Assembly (NCBI RefSeq): GCF_027942865.1
Contig: NC_134508.1
Location: forward strand, 32,361,466 to 32,425,465
Direction: 5' to 3'
Length of the DNA: 64,000 nucleotides
DNA from: Odontesthes bonariensis
Lineage: Eukaryota > Chordata > Actinopteri > Atheriniformes > Atherinopsidae
Each line of letters starts with the position of its first letter. The stretch's first letter is position 1. Shown here piece after piece: positions 49,123-61,250 of the stretch. The notes below the pieces were generated by a model. It searched no databases. It saw nothing but the letters and a program-made list of their open reading frames with translations, and was not told where the DNA came from. The translations under genes were made by a program, and so were the position numbers.

Positions 49123-51280
49123 GTCTGTAAATAAAGGTGTACTGTACTTTAAATATTTAATTTTTAATGTACCTAAAAGCTCTACTACTACTATTCATCT
49201 GAGACTTAATTCAAAACTGTAATTACTCACAATAATTGCATTATTTGTCTTTTAAAAGATATTAAACAGAAATGTGTTTGCTCTGGCTATATGTTCGGTG
49301 TTGTTGCCCTCCTACTGCTCTCCTTTTGCTCAACACTGTGACATTGTTGCTCTTGTGGTTTTCCCCCTTTTGGAGCACATGTGGAGGTCTTCGTAATGGT
49401 ATTGAGTCCGTTGCGTCATTGCAGCTGAGCAGCACAAAAATGATTGCATATGCACAACACACAGTTGTGTGTTTGTGCAGCTGTGTGTGTGGACATGCGC
49501 TCATACACACCAACAGTCCCTCAGATGGCCGGCTGGAGAATGTGAATGAGATCCAGATTTCAAAGAAATTAAAGATGCAGTTCCACCCTCTTCTCTCCGG
49601 AGAACTGACCACAACTTAAAGTTTCTGCATTTACTGGATAAACAACATTCTATAGAAAATTACTGTAGGATGTATGTTCCTGCTTTAAAAGTGCATTGAA
49701 GCATAGTGAATAGATGAATATTGATGGAGGTGTGATTAGATTGTCTTTTTACATCAGCATGATCTTAAAATATGCTGATGCTGGTGTTGGGCAGTTTTAT
49801 CATGTTCTTCAATTTAAATCAAAAGTATACATTTTGGCACATTCTGATGCAAATGTGTAAGACTTGTAGCAATTTGTTCTGCAGGAATTTGTTCCGCTAA
49901 AATTTATTAGGACATTTCCTCTCCCCGAAACAAATCAGCTATTCTCTGCATGATGACAGAAAGATCACCATCAGAGATCTAGTGTCAGCTGGGGAGGAAA
50001 CTTGTGATGACAAGGAACAAGTCTTGGCATTGTTTCCACAAACTAATTGGCAGATCACAGCATCATTGGTCCTTGAGTCCCCTGCTGTGCCACGAAATCT
50101 GAAAGAAGAGGGCAGTGGAGTGTGCTGTAAACCCATTGTGAGAGTTAGAGAAGTCCCCTCTGGACATTGTAGCTAACAGGTCAGTCAAATCCAGTGGATT
50201 TGTACCATGTAGCTTGGTAGTATTCATGTGTGCTGGGACGTGGAAAAAGAGCGATTGCCTCTTTATATGAAAATCCAAACAAAAAAGCATTGAGTCTGAA
50301 GAAATCTATTGCATGATCGCACAGTAATATTGAATGGGTTGTATCACATTAGGTTGTGTGCGTGTCTTTGTCAGCTGTATTTGTTCAGAGCAGCAAGGTC
50401 TAGTGCAGATGACATCCAAGCGAACAGAGAGGGCGGTTTCCATGGAGCAGTCCTGCATGTGAGCGCTGCACAGCCTCCTGAATCCCCCCCCCCTGGAGAC
50501 GGTGCATGGAATATCTTAAAAAGATGATCACTTGTATGTCAGCAAATAATTCCTGCACAAAATAAATGTGACTGGATTTTCAATTTGACACAGGATTCTA
50601 GTGTCTGTGTGTGTAAATGGATTTAACGCTGGCTCGAAGATTTTTCCAAAGTGTGGTTTTGGGTGTGTTACTTGTGTGTTACACTGGGCACATATTGTCA
50701 TTCGCTCAGTCTGCTGAAGTGAAGTCACCTTTTTGGCATTTATATACTGGATTTTAACAAGTTTTCTCTCCTCATTCGGGCAAACTAAAAGCAGACTATA
50801 TTTTAATATTTTAATCCATAATAAACACAGTCTTCCAACTTTTGTGTGGACATGGAATACAGCTGCGTAACACACTGATGATTTTTTTTTAAGCGTATGA
50901 TTTATCCAGGGGAAATCTGAAATGGATACGATAAGGAAGCTCAGACAGGATCAAGAGATAATCTGGATGCTCCAGTTGCTGCATTGTGTTGGGCTGTGAC
51001 AGTAATTATAATTCATGCTATAGTATGTAGTTAATGATTTGAATGTATATTGCTCCATACGTTAATAACCTCTCCATCAACATGATTCATGCATCCAAAG
51101 TATTGAACAGTGAACACTGACAGTGAAGAGGGGGAGGGGAAGAACAAAGGAATCACAAGAGATGGTGGGAAAACACGGTGTGTTAAAGGGGGATAGTGCC
51201 TTCTTTAAAAGCCACCTTCTCTTTATTCATTACTCTTGCATTTGACTTATTCTGTTGAGACATGGCAAAGGATCTTTAAA
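49123..51280. other. Upstream flank of the canonical nav1 exon
   Basis: No gene or clear repeat. Composition changes sharply to purine-rich and GC-rich at about 51125-51290, approaching the presumed nav1 promoter. Confidence 0.5.
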
Positions 51281-51664
51281 TGAGTGAAAAATGACGGAAG
51301 GAGGAGGGAGGATGGGAGGGAAGGCGGAGGCGAGGGAGAGGCAGCAGAGTGCAGGGGGAGGAGGGAGCGCTGTTGCGTCTGGCACCGCTGTCATTCTGCT
51401 GCTGCGCGGTTCAGCAGCAGGAGGGTGTGCAGAAGGGAGGAGAGTGGAAAAAACGGAGGAGAAGAGGACGAGAGGGAAGGAGAGAAAGGGAGCGCCTGGG
51501 CAGTACTGCAACAGCAGCAGCTGCAGCAGCCCGTCAGGAAGAAAGAGGGGGAAAAAAGAAGGCTGCAGGATTCACTGAAGGAAGCACACAAGGAGAGGGG
51601 TTTAAATAAGAAAGCCTGTTTTTCTCCCTCCTGATGGTTTTTGATATGGCATCATGCAGGAGGC
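51281..51664 (+). promoter_or_regulatory. nav1: Presumed nav1 promoter-proximal region and 5' UTR
   Basis: A purine-rich, GC-rich stretch (GGAGG and GAGGA runs) with a CAGCAGCAGCTGCAGCAGC tract at 51509-51529, directly before the conserved start codon. Several short upstream frames open here. The transcription start is not identifiable from motifs and no TATA box was seen. The upstream frames could affect translation. Confidence 0.45.
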
Positions 51665-54600
51665 ATGCTTGGAAATAGTGTGAAAGGCAGAGAAGGAGAT
51701 TTGAAGATGGAGAGGACGGATAGCACCAAGGCGTACGGCCAAACAGATGGCAAAGGAGTTGGTATGGCAGCTAAGAGGGCCAAGTCTGGAGTGCCCCAGA
51801 GCACTCAGCGGGGTGAATTAAAGGTTTACCGGGCGGGTAGTTCTGAGGGCAGGCTACCGGTGCCCTCCAGTCTCCGCAAGCAGAGGTCTTTGACTAACCT
51901 GGCTGTACTCACCGATGCTGAAAAGAAGCTACACCTTTATGAGCCAAAGTGGTGTGATGACATGGCCAAGCCTGGAGCGGGGCAGAGCAAGACGAGCAAG
52001 CCAAAGACTGCAGGAGGTGGCAGCGGGGCCGGAGGGGGTGCCCCCCTCTCTCGAAACCTATCCAAATCTGAGCATTCGCTATTTCAGGGCAAACCAAAGC
52101 CCTTCAGCCCTCTAGCTGCTCCCTCTGCCCTGAGCAAGCAGAGCCGGATACCTCGTGGTCCTTACGCTGAGGTGAAGCCTTTGAGCAAGGCACCTGAGGA
52201 TGGAAAGTCAGATGACGAGATCCTCTCCAGCAAGGTGAAGGCCAACGGGAAGAAAACTGCAGCCGGAGCTGCAGGGGAGTCAGGTTCGAAAGGTCAGGGA
52301 GAGGATGGCGGTGATAAGCCCTTCCTGAAGGTGGACCCAGAGCTGGTGGTGACGGTGCTGGGTGACCTGGAGCAGCTGCTGTTCAGTCAGATGTTAGGTG
52401 AGTACAGCAGAGCAGTCTTTGGCTCTTACACTATGACTGGGTGTTGTGCTACAAGCTAAAATCCTGCTTGCACAGTCGACAGAACGCCCCCTTTGACACA
52501 GCTACCACACAGCACCTGCTTGCTGCTGCAGGTCCAGATTTTCCCGGAACGGATTTTTCAAGTAAAGAACAAATAAATAAAAAAAATTTAAAAAGACATC
52601 CCTGAGCTTGTAAGGCATGCTCCTCCTCTTGTGGTTTTATTGAACGTTGCCTCAGCTTAGCCATTTTATGCTATAATAGCTGTGCGGTTAGTTGAACACC
52701 GTGGCACACCATTGTTCTTACTCCTCCAACATGCTAGTTTGATGTCTGATGCTTGGTGGCTGTTATTATGGGAAATATGCTAACTTGCAGTCATAACATT
52801 ACCGAGTGATTGCATGGAGCCTGAGGGAGTTGTGGATTATTACCAGCAGATTGATCGCTTTTCTAAAGCTGTCATTTGCTGAGACATGTGCAGATGCACT
52901 CAAGGCTCCATCCGCTGCTCCTTGTATGCTTCCAAAAATCAGGACTGGGAATGACAGCCTGCCATATTGAGTTCCTTTTACCCATTGAGACACATATTTA
53001 GCCTCCTCTAGGCTCCATTCATCTGCAGAGCTCTGACAGATGGTTTACACCCTGTGTACGACGACGGTGCAAATGGCAAAGGAAATGGCTTTCTCTCCGG
53101 AGGTGTAGGTCGAGCTTCTATGATGAATGAAAGAGAACGTGAGAAAGAAAAAGAGGATATTTAACATTGTGTGATGACAATTAGCATTCTGGTTACTCTG
53201 TTTTTTGTCTTTTTTTTTCTTTGTACATGCACATCTTTGGTGCCTAATTGGAGGTGTAGTGTTATTACCTGTAGTCACATGGCAAAACAAAACATCATTA
53301 TCTTTCAGATAAAGTTTAACTGAAATTTTGCATTTTTTAAGCTTCAAATTTAGTTCTTCACACACTTTGAACTTGCATCCTAATGTTTTACATCAGGATC
53401 TTTTTTCTACTTGTCATTAATCAATAACTAGGGGTCTGCCTTGTAGAGACTGCGTTTTACACACTTTTTAAAGGTCATAGCTACAGAATTTACATTGTTA
53501 CGGATTCACCAGCATTTATTTGCTGATGTTTCATTCGCTTCATATCATCAGGAGAGCATGTGTCCTGTTGCATTTTAATGAACAAATCTGTGGTGATTCA
53601 ATCTGCTATCCATGCTTCATTAGCCCTTATGAAAATCTGTCGTTCTTGTTTGTCACCGTAATATACAGGCAAATAAGAACTATAAATAACACAGGTCAGA
53701 TGGCAGCGTCCACATTTTCATGCTCTTTCTGTGACTGTCAGTGTGGAACGAAGACCAAATTCCAGTGAGCTCTAGTTTTCCGCACCACATCTTTGTCTGC
53801 TGTTTCAACTCAGTTGTTTGACGTTTTGCAGCACAGCATCTAAGGCTGATGCACATATTTTTGTGTCTGTATTGCTTTGACTTTTAAAATGTCTTATTTG
53901 CCATGATTTAAGATGAAGATCCAACATTCCCAGAAATGAAAACTGATTTTTGTAAAAGAAAGATTTGAAAATACAAACAGTAATTACAGACTTCCACATG
54001 TCAGTAAGATACTGAACAAAATGTAGAAATTAACTTAAGTAATATGAATGTTTTGTGTTGGTCTGAGCATGCTTATTAATGCAAAAATAGCTTCTTATTT
54101 GCTGTACATTCAGGACCTGGGCAGTGCTTCATGTTGAGCTGCTTCTGCAGCAGAGCTCATTATGAACTCCCTGAAAGGATACGTTTAGATGTCCTTCATC
54201 TGAACATAGAAGGACTCTTTGTCCACCAACATTACATCAAGAATGATCAACTTAGTTAATGGGATTATTTATTCATCTGTAAATTTTATGGTAATCTTGA
54301 TGAGTAGAGATATTGGGTTAATCTCCTTTGGGTTCTGCGTTCCAAATCAGTAGCTTGGAATTATTTTCAAAAAGAAGAAAGTACCATAATAAGCTCATAA
54401 CCTCAAAGAAAGTCGAACATTAAAGTAGCACAACATCGAAAAAACAATTTTTTTTTTCCGACAACAAGTGGATGAGCAGACCTCATTTTATCATAATTGT
54501 ATGGGATCTGTCATCCTCAGTCTCCACAAATGCAGCAATGGCCTGCAGCCACCGAAGTGGAGAAGGTAAACAGATAAAGCAGCAACATTATTTCCACTTG

Positions 54601-57600
54601 TTTGCTCTTACATAAATGAATACAAAGATGCAGTGGTTAAACACGAAAACATCTTTGTCAACTTTTTTTGGAGGCAACAATTTTACATAACACACTTAAA
54701 TGTTTTTTTTTTTTTTGTTGTTGTTGTGCGTTTCCGAGGCGAAGGAAGCGTGTAACAAAAACTACGTTTCGCTCAGGTTCATCTCACAATATTTTAAATA
54801 AGAAAAAATGGGGAAATATTAAATGTTGGTGCAATATTTTCAACAAACAGCTCATCTTTGTGGAGTGATTACAGTTCAAAGGTAATTTTTTAACAAGCTG
54901 AAACATGGCTGAAACTTTTAGTTTCTTTACTTATAAAAGCTTTCGCGAAGGGAAAGTACGTGTTTGTAGTGTTTGTGTTTATGCATTTTGCAGACGCTTT
55001 TATCCAAAGCGGTAGGGGGTCTTGCCTAAATTGTAGTGATAATCTTTGTCACTCCCTCTTCTTTCATTCCTCACAGTGGAAACCATTTGTTAAAGCAATT
55101 TCTCATGGACACTTGTTCACCTGCCTTTGTTTAAAAGAAAAAAAAAAAACCTGAAAAGGTCCATCACAGTTAAAAGAAATACATATCGGTAAACTACCTA
55201 TCTTTTTTTCAGAAAAGTGCCTTTTTAGACTTTTGCTAACATAGCGGTAATTCAATGATACATAATAATAAAGTAAGCTTGGAGGTTTGAACATTTCTCA
55301 GTGACTACTTTCAGTGTTACTTTCAGAGAGCCTGTTGTCCCTTTTTCTAAATTAAATTCAACATGCTTTAGTTTGCCTCTGCAGTGTGTGGATCACCCCC
55401 TGAAGTGGTGCATCCTTTGGAGGACTTCCCCCAATAAGGTCTGCTTCAGTATTCTGTCTGAGTTTTCCTTCTCTATTGCAGACATCACTGCAGTGCAGGG
55501 TGCCAGAAGCTCGCCAGCTGCTGTACAGAGACATACTTTATACAGGATACACTCAAAACAGATGTGATTCACACGTGTGACTTATAGTAAGCATTCCTAG
55601 CTGAGTGTATTCAGAGGTATTAATATGATTATGTTGAATGAGAGGAAGTTAATCAACTCATATGTCTTTGCTTCTAACATTAAAAACTATGTTAGCCTTA
55701 AACTTTATGTGTAACAGTGACAAATTAAAGTATAAAAACTACCTAATATGTCTGAGTGAGGTGTTTGGCTGCCATGTGACACCAGAACAGATTCAGTGAA
55801 CTTTAGCCAAGATTGTACAAGTCTGTGGAAGTCTACTGTAGTGATGAATGTGGTGTTGGAGAGCTTCATCGTTTAGTTAAAGAATTTCAAAGACATCAAA
55901 GTATGTGGAGATGTCTGCAAAAAAGCATGGCTTATGATTAATATCATATTCATGCTCATCAAACCCATCGGTGACCCTTTGTGCATTATGAACATGGCCA
56001 TTAATATTCTGTTAAAGGACCAGTGCAAACAGGACAAAAATGGACACTTTAAACAAGACTGCCCTCCTCCTAAAAATGTTCCATCGGATCGTTTCTCCAG
56101 GTAGTAATCAATAATAATCAAACGCATACAAAATGCCAAAAGGACATCTATTAAGGTGATGGTGGCAACGCGAAAACAATGCATGAGTGGACACGTTTTT
56201 TTAACCCTTAACGAGTAGTGTTACTGTCTAAACCCAATCAGGAAGTGTCAAAGAGTTTTAGTAATGTGTCGTTATGTTATTGGCAGAGTGTATCATGATG
56301 TGAAAAAAAAAGATGTTTGTCAAAACTCTTTGCTCCGATGTGGTAACATATGAACTGTACTTCCCTCCTGCTGCCCATGGGGGTGGTAGTTTAGAGAACA
56401 ACAGGGTTTGTATTTAAGGGTATTATATGAGAAACCGATCTATTCCGTTGTTTTTAACAGATGACTTGTTGCTTAAAAAAGATAGATAGTGCATTTCACA
56501 TATTTATCGTATGTCACACATTTATTTATTTAGGATTTACTATCGCTTTGAAACTGACTTTTGTAAAGCCAATACGAGTAATAAATCATGAATATTGATT
56601 ACTCTATTTGAGTTTGCGATATATTTGCTCATCTTCCTCAGTAGTTAAAAAAGTAATGATCAGTTGTGTAAATAGTACAGTATATTGGTTTGTCATAATG
56701 CAAAATACGGTGTCCAAAATGTCTGATTGCTGCTGGGAATAGCATGAACTGTGTTTGTTATACAGGAAATATTGGATGAGAGAACAAGGGAGGGATTCAA
56801 CTAGATTTACAAGGTTTTGCTGTTACATTCAAGCTGCATTATAAATTGCCTCTATATTAAAGTCAATACATCACTTTGTCTATCTTTCACAGATTATAAA
56901 ATACAGGACTTAATGATATATTCAGTGAGTAAGTTTCTTTCCTATGATTTTTTTTTCTGAGCCCAAATGTGCATTTAAAAGGCCTTCAGTTTTACAGCTT
57001 ATTCTCAGTTACTTTTTTGGACATGCAAACAGTGTTTTGTGTTAACTTGATGCTTCCGATATACACTCTGAACACCCTGCTGAATTATTGCAAATCCTCT
57101 TATGAGTGCGGCACATTATCTGACGCATTCTCCCCTGGCATCTGTGCCTCTGCTCCAGCTTTTCCAGTTAATGCACTGAAAGTTAATTTCTCTCTCCATG
57201 AAGCTTTTTTTTTGTTACTTCAACACTGCAGTGGAAAATCCCAAATTCCTGTTTCACAGAAATGGGGGTGTCTCTCATTTGTTACAGCTAACACAACAAC
57301 ACTGGTAATTGTACTGTAATATTGATTTGACATGGTCATAACCCAGTGACGGCATGTTTTACACTGCACGCAGCTTGGTCTAAACAAGCTGATGTGGAGT
57401 GAATTTGTTCTGGCTACAATTCAGCTTAGTGATAGTTTTACGACTTCAGCCGAATGACTCTTAGATAATGCTCAGCTGGTCAGAAAACAACTCTTCATGA
57501 GGAAAACATCTGAAGGAGAGCCTTGTGTTTCGAGAACCCCCCTGGTGGCCAGTCAGAATCACAGACAAGCTTCCAGTATTTCATTTTTTGGATGTACCAC

Positions 57601-60600
57601 ATCAGCTCATAGGGGTGCATGAAGGCTGCTACAGTCAAGTGGCCCATGGAGTGAAACTGTTCCTCCTAATGATGTGAACATACGCTGGATGTGTTTTTGA
57701 CGGAAGACAGCTGTTACAGCAGTCCAGTTAAAAAAAAAGAAATGCAAGCGAGAAACCATTTATGTGAAGTCAGTAAATGTGTGTGTGTGTGCAGGAATTG
57801 CCTTAAAACACAGAACACAATAAAAAGAAAGAAAAGACACCTTGTTAATGAGTTTTATTTTGACCTTCGAACTGTTTTGTAACCCTTTTTCCCTCCATAA
57901 TTGGCCCACAGACCCGGAGTCCCAGAGGAAACGGACAGTACAGAACGTTCTTGACCTCCGCCAGAATCTGGAAGATACAATGTCGAGTCTGCGGGGCTCC
58001 CAGCTGAGCCACAGGTAAGCACAGCACATCTGTATTTTGTGATTTTTGTAATGTTTCATAATGTAACACACCACGCCGAGACCCGTGTTTTGTTTAGGGA
58101 CACATTTCAAAATTTAGTTTAGACTGAGAGAGGACACACTTAGTGAATGTGAACAAGCAGCTGAGAGCTTGCTGGATCAGTGCATAACACAATCATGTTT
58201 AAACAGTTGTGCCGTGGCTGCTTGAAGAGTTGCCACCTGGTGCACATCTGGCTTCCATCCCTCTTAAATGGGCCTTCTCTGTTTCATGCTCATGACTTCA
58301 TTTTAGGAATCTCTGTTTTTGGCTCATCAGCAAAAGGCCCAACATGAATTTGTTTCAACAACCACACTGTAAGGAGTCTGAGGAGAGGAGTTCTTGAAAT
58401 GATTTGAACATCACATCCACACTGCGATGTCCTGTGTAACAAAAAAAACAAGCTATCGTTTTGCTTCGATTTTTTTTTTTTAAGTCAATTTATGAGAATT
58501 TTCATATTAAAGAGCTCAAGGTGTGCTCATGTGTAGTTTCAAGATTTCTGGCAGGCTGGTTTTCATGCTTTAATGCCCAAAAAATGCATTATTTCCACTT
58601 AAACAGTACATTGCCGCAGCATCTTTGTACCATTCACCAAAATGCGTTTTAGCATCTGTCCCTTTAAGACCTCCCACCTGAAAGTCCCAGTCATCTCTGA
58701 TTGGTCAGCTGATTGAGGAAAAACATTTAATTTGAGGAATGCCAGTGATTAGACAGGCATCCTGCGAATGTTTCACAATGATGATATCCACCAACAGAAA
58801 AAAGCAGCTTGAGAGTGTCCTTTGTGGAGATGAGCAACTATTTTTGGTACTTTGCAACTTTACAGAGCTTGACCACAAAATTCTCTTATTCTCAAGCTCC
58901 TTAAAGCTTTTGAGCTTCTTTCATTACGCTTTTTTGTTTTTAAATCTTAATACATATAAACCTTATATGTATCCTACCATGTGCTTGTGTCAAAGCGGCT
59001 CCCAGTAACATCTTTGCTGTTTTTAGTGAGGCTGTGCTATCCATCCTTTTACTTTAAACCAATTTAGGGTGGCAGGGGGGCTGGAGCCTATCCCAGTTGA
59101 GGAGAGGCGGGGCAAAGCTATACAAGTTAAAACATTATAAGTTATCTGCTAGGTATTAGATAGCTAACAGACCAAATGGCAAAGAAAGGTTTGTACATAA
59201 ATACTATTTTTTTTATCCTAGCTTGAACATCAGTAAAACTTCTGCCTTTATGTGGTTAACAGAAACACATCGGCTTCATGGGCACTCGGGCAAATTATTG
59301 CAAACATAACAAGTCTTGGCTGTTTGTCTTTTAGCTTGTTTTGAAGTTTTCCCTGTCAGATCATTGTGTACCGTAGCCATGTAGCCTTTGTATTTAATGT
59401 AACTGCTACGCACAACCCATATCAAACATGATGGCTGTTTCAGGAAGAATGACATCATTAAGTATTAGATTATACAGCTACTAATGTGACTGCTTTTACA
59501 GGGGCTTCAGGCATTTTTCAGGCTTCCGAACACTTATTCAGACAACGAATGAAAGACTGACCTTTCATAGTTTCCTCTGCTCATATCATCTTTCAGCTAA
59601 CTCCATCTATAATCTTATTTGTGAAGTCCTCCGATAGTCCACGACTGACCATGTGGCTTGTATCAATATATTCGAAAGAGTAATTCTGTTGAAAGAAATA
59701 AACTCCCATCACATCCGTCTTCCAAAGCTGTGATTTTAAATAAAGAAAGAAATATATTACTTTTTAACCAGGTTTTCATGATTTGTCTTTAGAAAGTATG
59801 AATAAGAAAAGGTCAATGAAAACGGTGAAAATCAACACGAAGACATGATACACCTTAGAGGGAATGGAAAAAGTTTTGTAAGTTGCATTTTACCTGGCAA
59901 AGACTGAAATGACGTGACTCCCCAGCTGCTTCGGGTCTGAGTCAACAAACAGTCATCTCACATGACATATCGGTATCTTTTCAGATATGATATAATATCC
60001 CAGAAATTCCATGCGATGACAGTAATTCCTAAGGGCGGTCTCCTTTTTCCTCTTGTGGATGATCTCTGGAGTTTTTGTTTTTTGTTCACTCCTCGAGGTT
60101 TTGTTTCCGATTCAGAGAAATACTTCTTCTACTGAATTACATCCACAAGCAACGTCGTCGATACCGCCACTGTGTGAAGACACATAGCAGCCGAGTTTAT
60201 TTGTTTCAAAGCAGTGAAAATGTGTCTGACTCACAGTTGTTTTTTCAAAAGATCTCTTCAGATTTGCTTCACTGGTGAATGGCAACCCAACTCTTTACAA
60301 AAGCAAAACGTCTCGGCCTTTAGTGATGAATTATCCATGAACAATGGATAAAAATACTCACTTGGTCGTAGGCTTTGCAACATTTATTTGTGAATCGTTT
60401 CATATAGTTATGTAATCTGCAGGCACAGAAGATGCTCCCAGCCATTTTGTGGACATTTCCAACTCTGACCTACTTTCAAGAAGCAACAGGAAAATTTAAG
60501 TACGCTCATATAAAGTAATGAGAGCCAGTATACTGGTAGTGATTAGATGTATTATCTGGCATGTATGAGTGCAGGCATGGCATGACAGACAGAGACAAAG

Positions 60601-61250
60601 AGAAATACTCTCTGCTATCTTAAGAGGAGATTTTGGGTCATCCGTGCTATTCAAGAGGCAACTCGTCAGACTTTATTCTCTTAAGACAACATGACACAAC
60701 TGTTATATGTGGGTCAAGGGCAACTCAATGTGAGTTTCTTCGAAGCACTTCTTTCAAGGAAGGTATATTTTGCGTGCCCTGGTGTCATCCAGATCTTTTT
60801 CATTTTGTGTCATTTTCTACAAGACTGTGGATTAATTGCTTCCGATAAATTTATGAAACTCACTGATCCTCGCCCCATGTGTCTCTGTAGCTGTTTAGAA
60901 AGCAGTAATGTGGGCTATGACAGTGATGAGACAAACGCTCGCAGCATATCCAGCCTGTCCAACCGCTCCTCGCCTCTTTCCTGGCGTCACGGTCAGTCCA
61001 GTCCCCGCCTTCAAGCTGGTGATGCCCCGTCATCCACAGGTGGTGGATACCAGGGCAGTAAGAGTGCTTCCCAGTACATGGCCCACACGATGCCTGCTCG
61101 CTGCTCCAGCCGCCTCAGCAGCACGTCTCGCATTGAGCTCATCGAAGGCCTTGATGTTGAGGATGCTGACCTGAAGTCCGGTTACTTGAGTGACACTGAC
61201 CTTCAAGGAAAGAGCCTGCCAGATGATGATGACGACAACCTGGCTAATGG
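51665..61250 (+). CDS. nav1: Neuron navigator 1, canonical 5' coding exons (partial, continues past window)
   Basis: A microtubule plus-end-associated protein acting in neuronal migration and neurite guidance. Exons are 51665-52397, 57912-58014 and 60891-61250, about 398 codons. The C-terminal coiled coil and AAA domain lie beyond the window. The start ATG gives MLGNSVKG, matching mammalian MLGSSVKS. It is the first in-frame ATG, and upstream reading has only a TTG. Family blocks in order are LRKQRSLTNLAVLTDAEKKL (70-89), LYEPKWCDDMAK, NLSKSEHSLFQ, SRIPRGPYAEVKPLSKAPE (SRIP at 160-163 is an SxIP EB-binding motif), DPELVVTVLGDLEQLLF, DPESQRKRTVQNVLDLRQNL (exon 2), and SSLSNRSSPLSWRHGQSSPR and DLKSGYLSDTDL (exon 3). 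All borders are GT-AG and in phase. Exon 3 ends in phase 2 with an Asn-Gly junction. nav1 over nav2/nav3 is supported by the N-terminus (no calponin-homology domain) and synteny. Confidence 0.95.
52398..57911 (+). other. nav1 intron 1, no other gene seen
   Basis: 5.5 kb of A/T-rich intron between a GTGAGT donor and a CCCACAG acceptor. No second gene or clear mobile element was recognised. Homopolymer T runs occur near 54704. Confidence 0.75.
57912..58014 (+). other. nav1: nav1 shared exon 2
   Basis: 103 bp encoding DPESQRKRTVQNVLDLRQNL, then EDTMSSLRGSQLSH. Almost identical to the mammalian NAV1 block. It begins with the two bases that complete the split Asp codon, so it is compatible with both alternative first segments. 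Confidence 0.93.
58015..60890 (+). other. nav1 intron 2
   Basis: GTAAGC donor, CTCTGTAG acceptor. Contains a small minus-strand fragment of the tRNA-like-headed repeat family (about 59060-59103: GGCTGGAGCCTATCCCAG). No other gene seen. Confidence 0.75.
59060..59103 (-). repeat. Fragment of the tRNA-like-headed repeat family
   Basis: GGGGGCTGGAGCCTATCCCA on the plus strand is the reverse complement of the TGGGATAGGCTCCAGCCCCC segment at about 49058-49077. Only this 3' part is present. Confidence 0.65.
60891..61250 (+). other. nav1: nav1 exon 3
   Basis: 360 bp starting with the base that completes a Ser codon (AG plus C). Encodes SSLSNRSSPLSW and DLKSGYLSDTDL, ending in a run of five Asp and LANG before GTAAG. 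The human region between QAGDAPS and HTMP differs, with a Ser/Gly-rich stretch of similar length. Length divisible by three means it could be skipped in frame. Confidence 0.93.

Noticed and set aside
51291..51640. Overlapping open frames of 86-116 codons before nav1
   Set aside because: Low-complexity Arg/Glu/Gly-rich translations of the purine-rich 5' UTR, with no family similarity.
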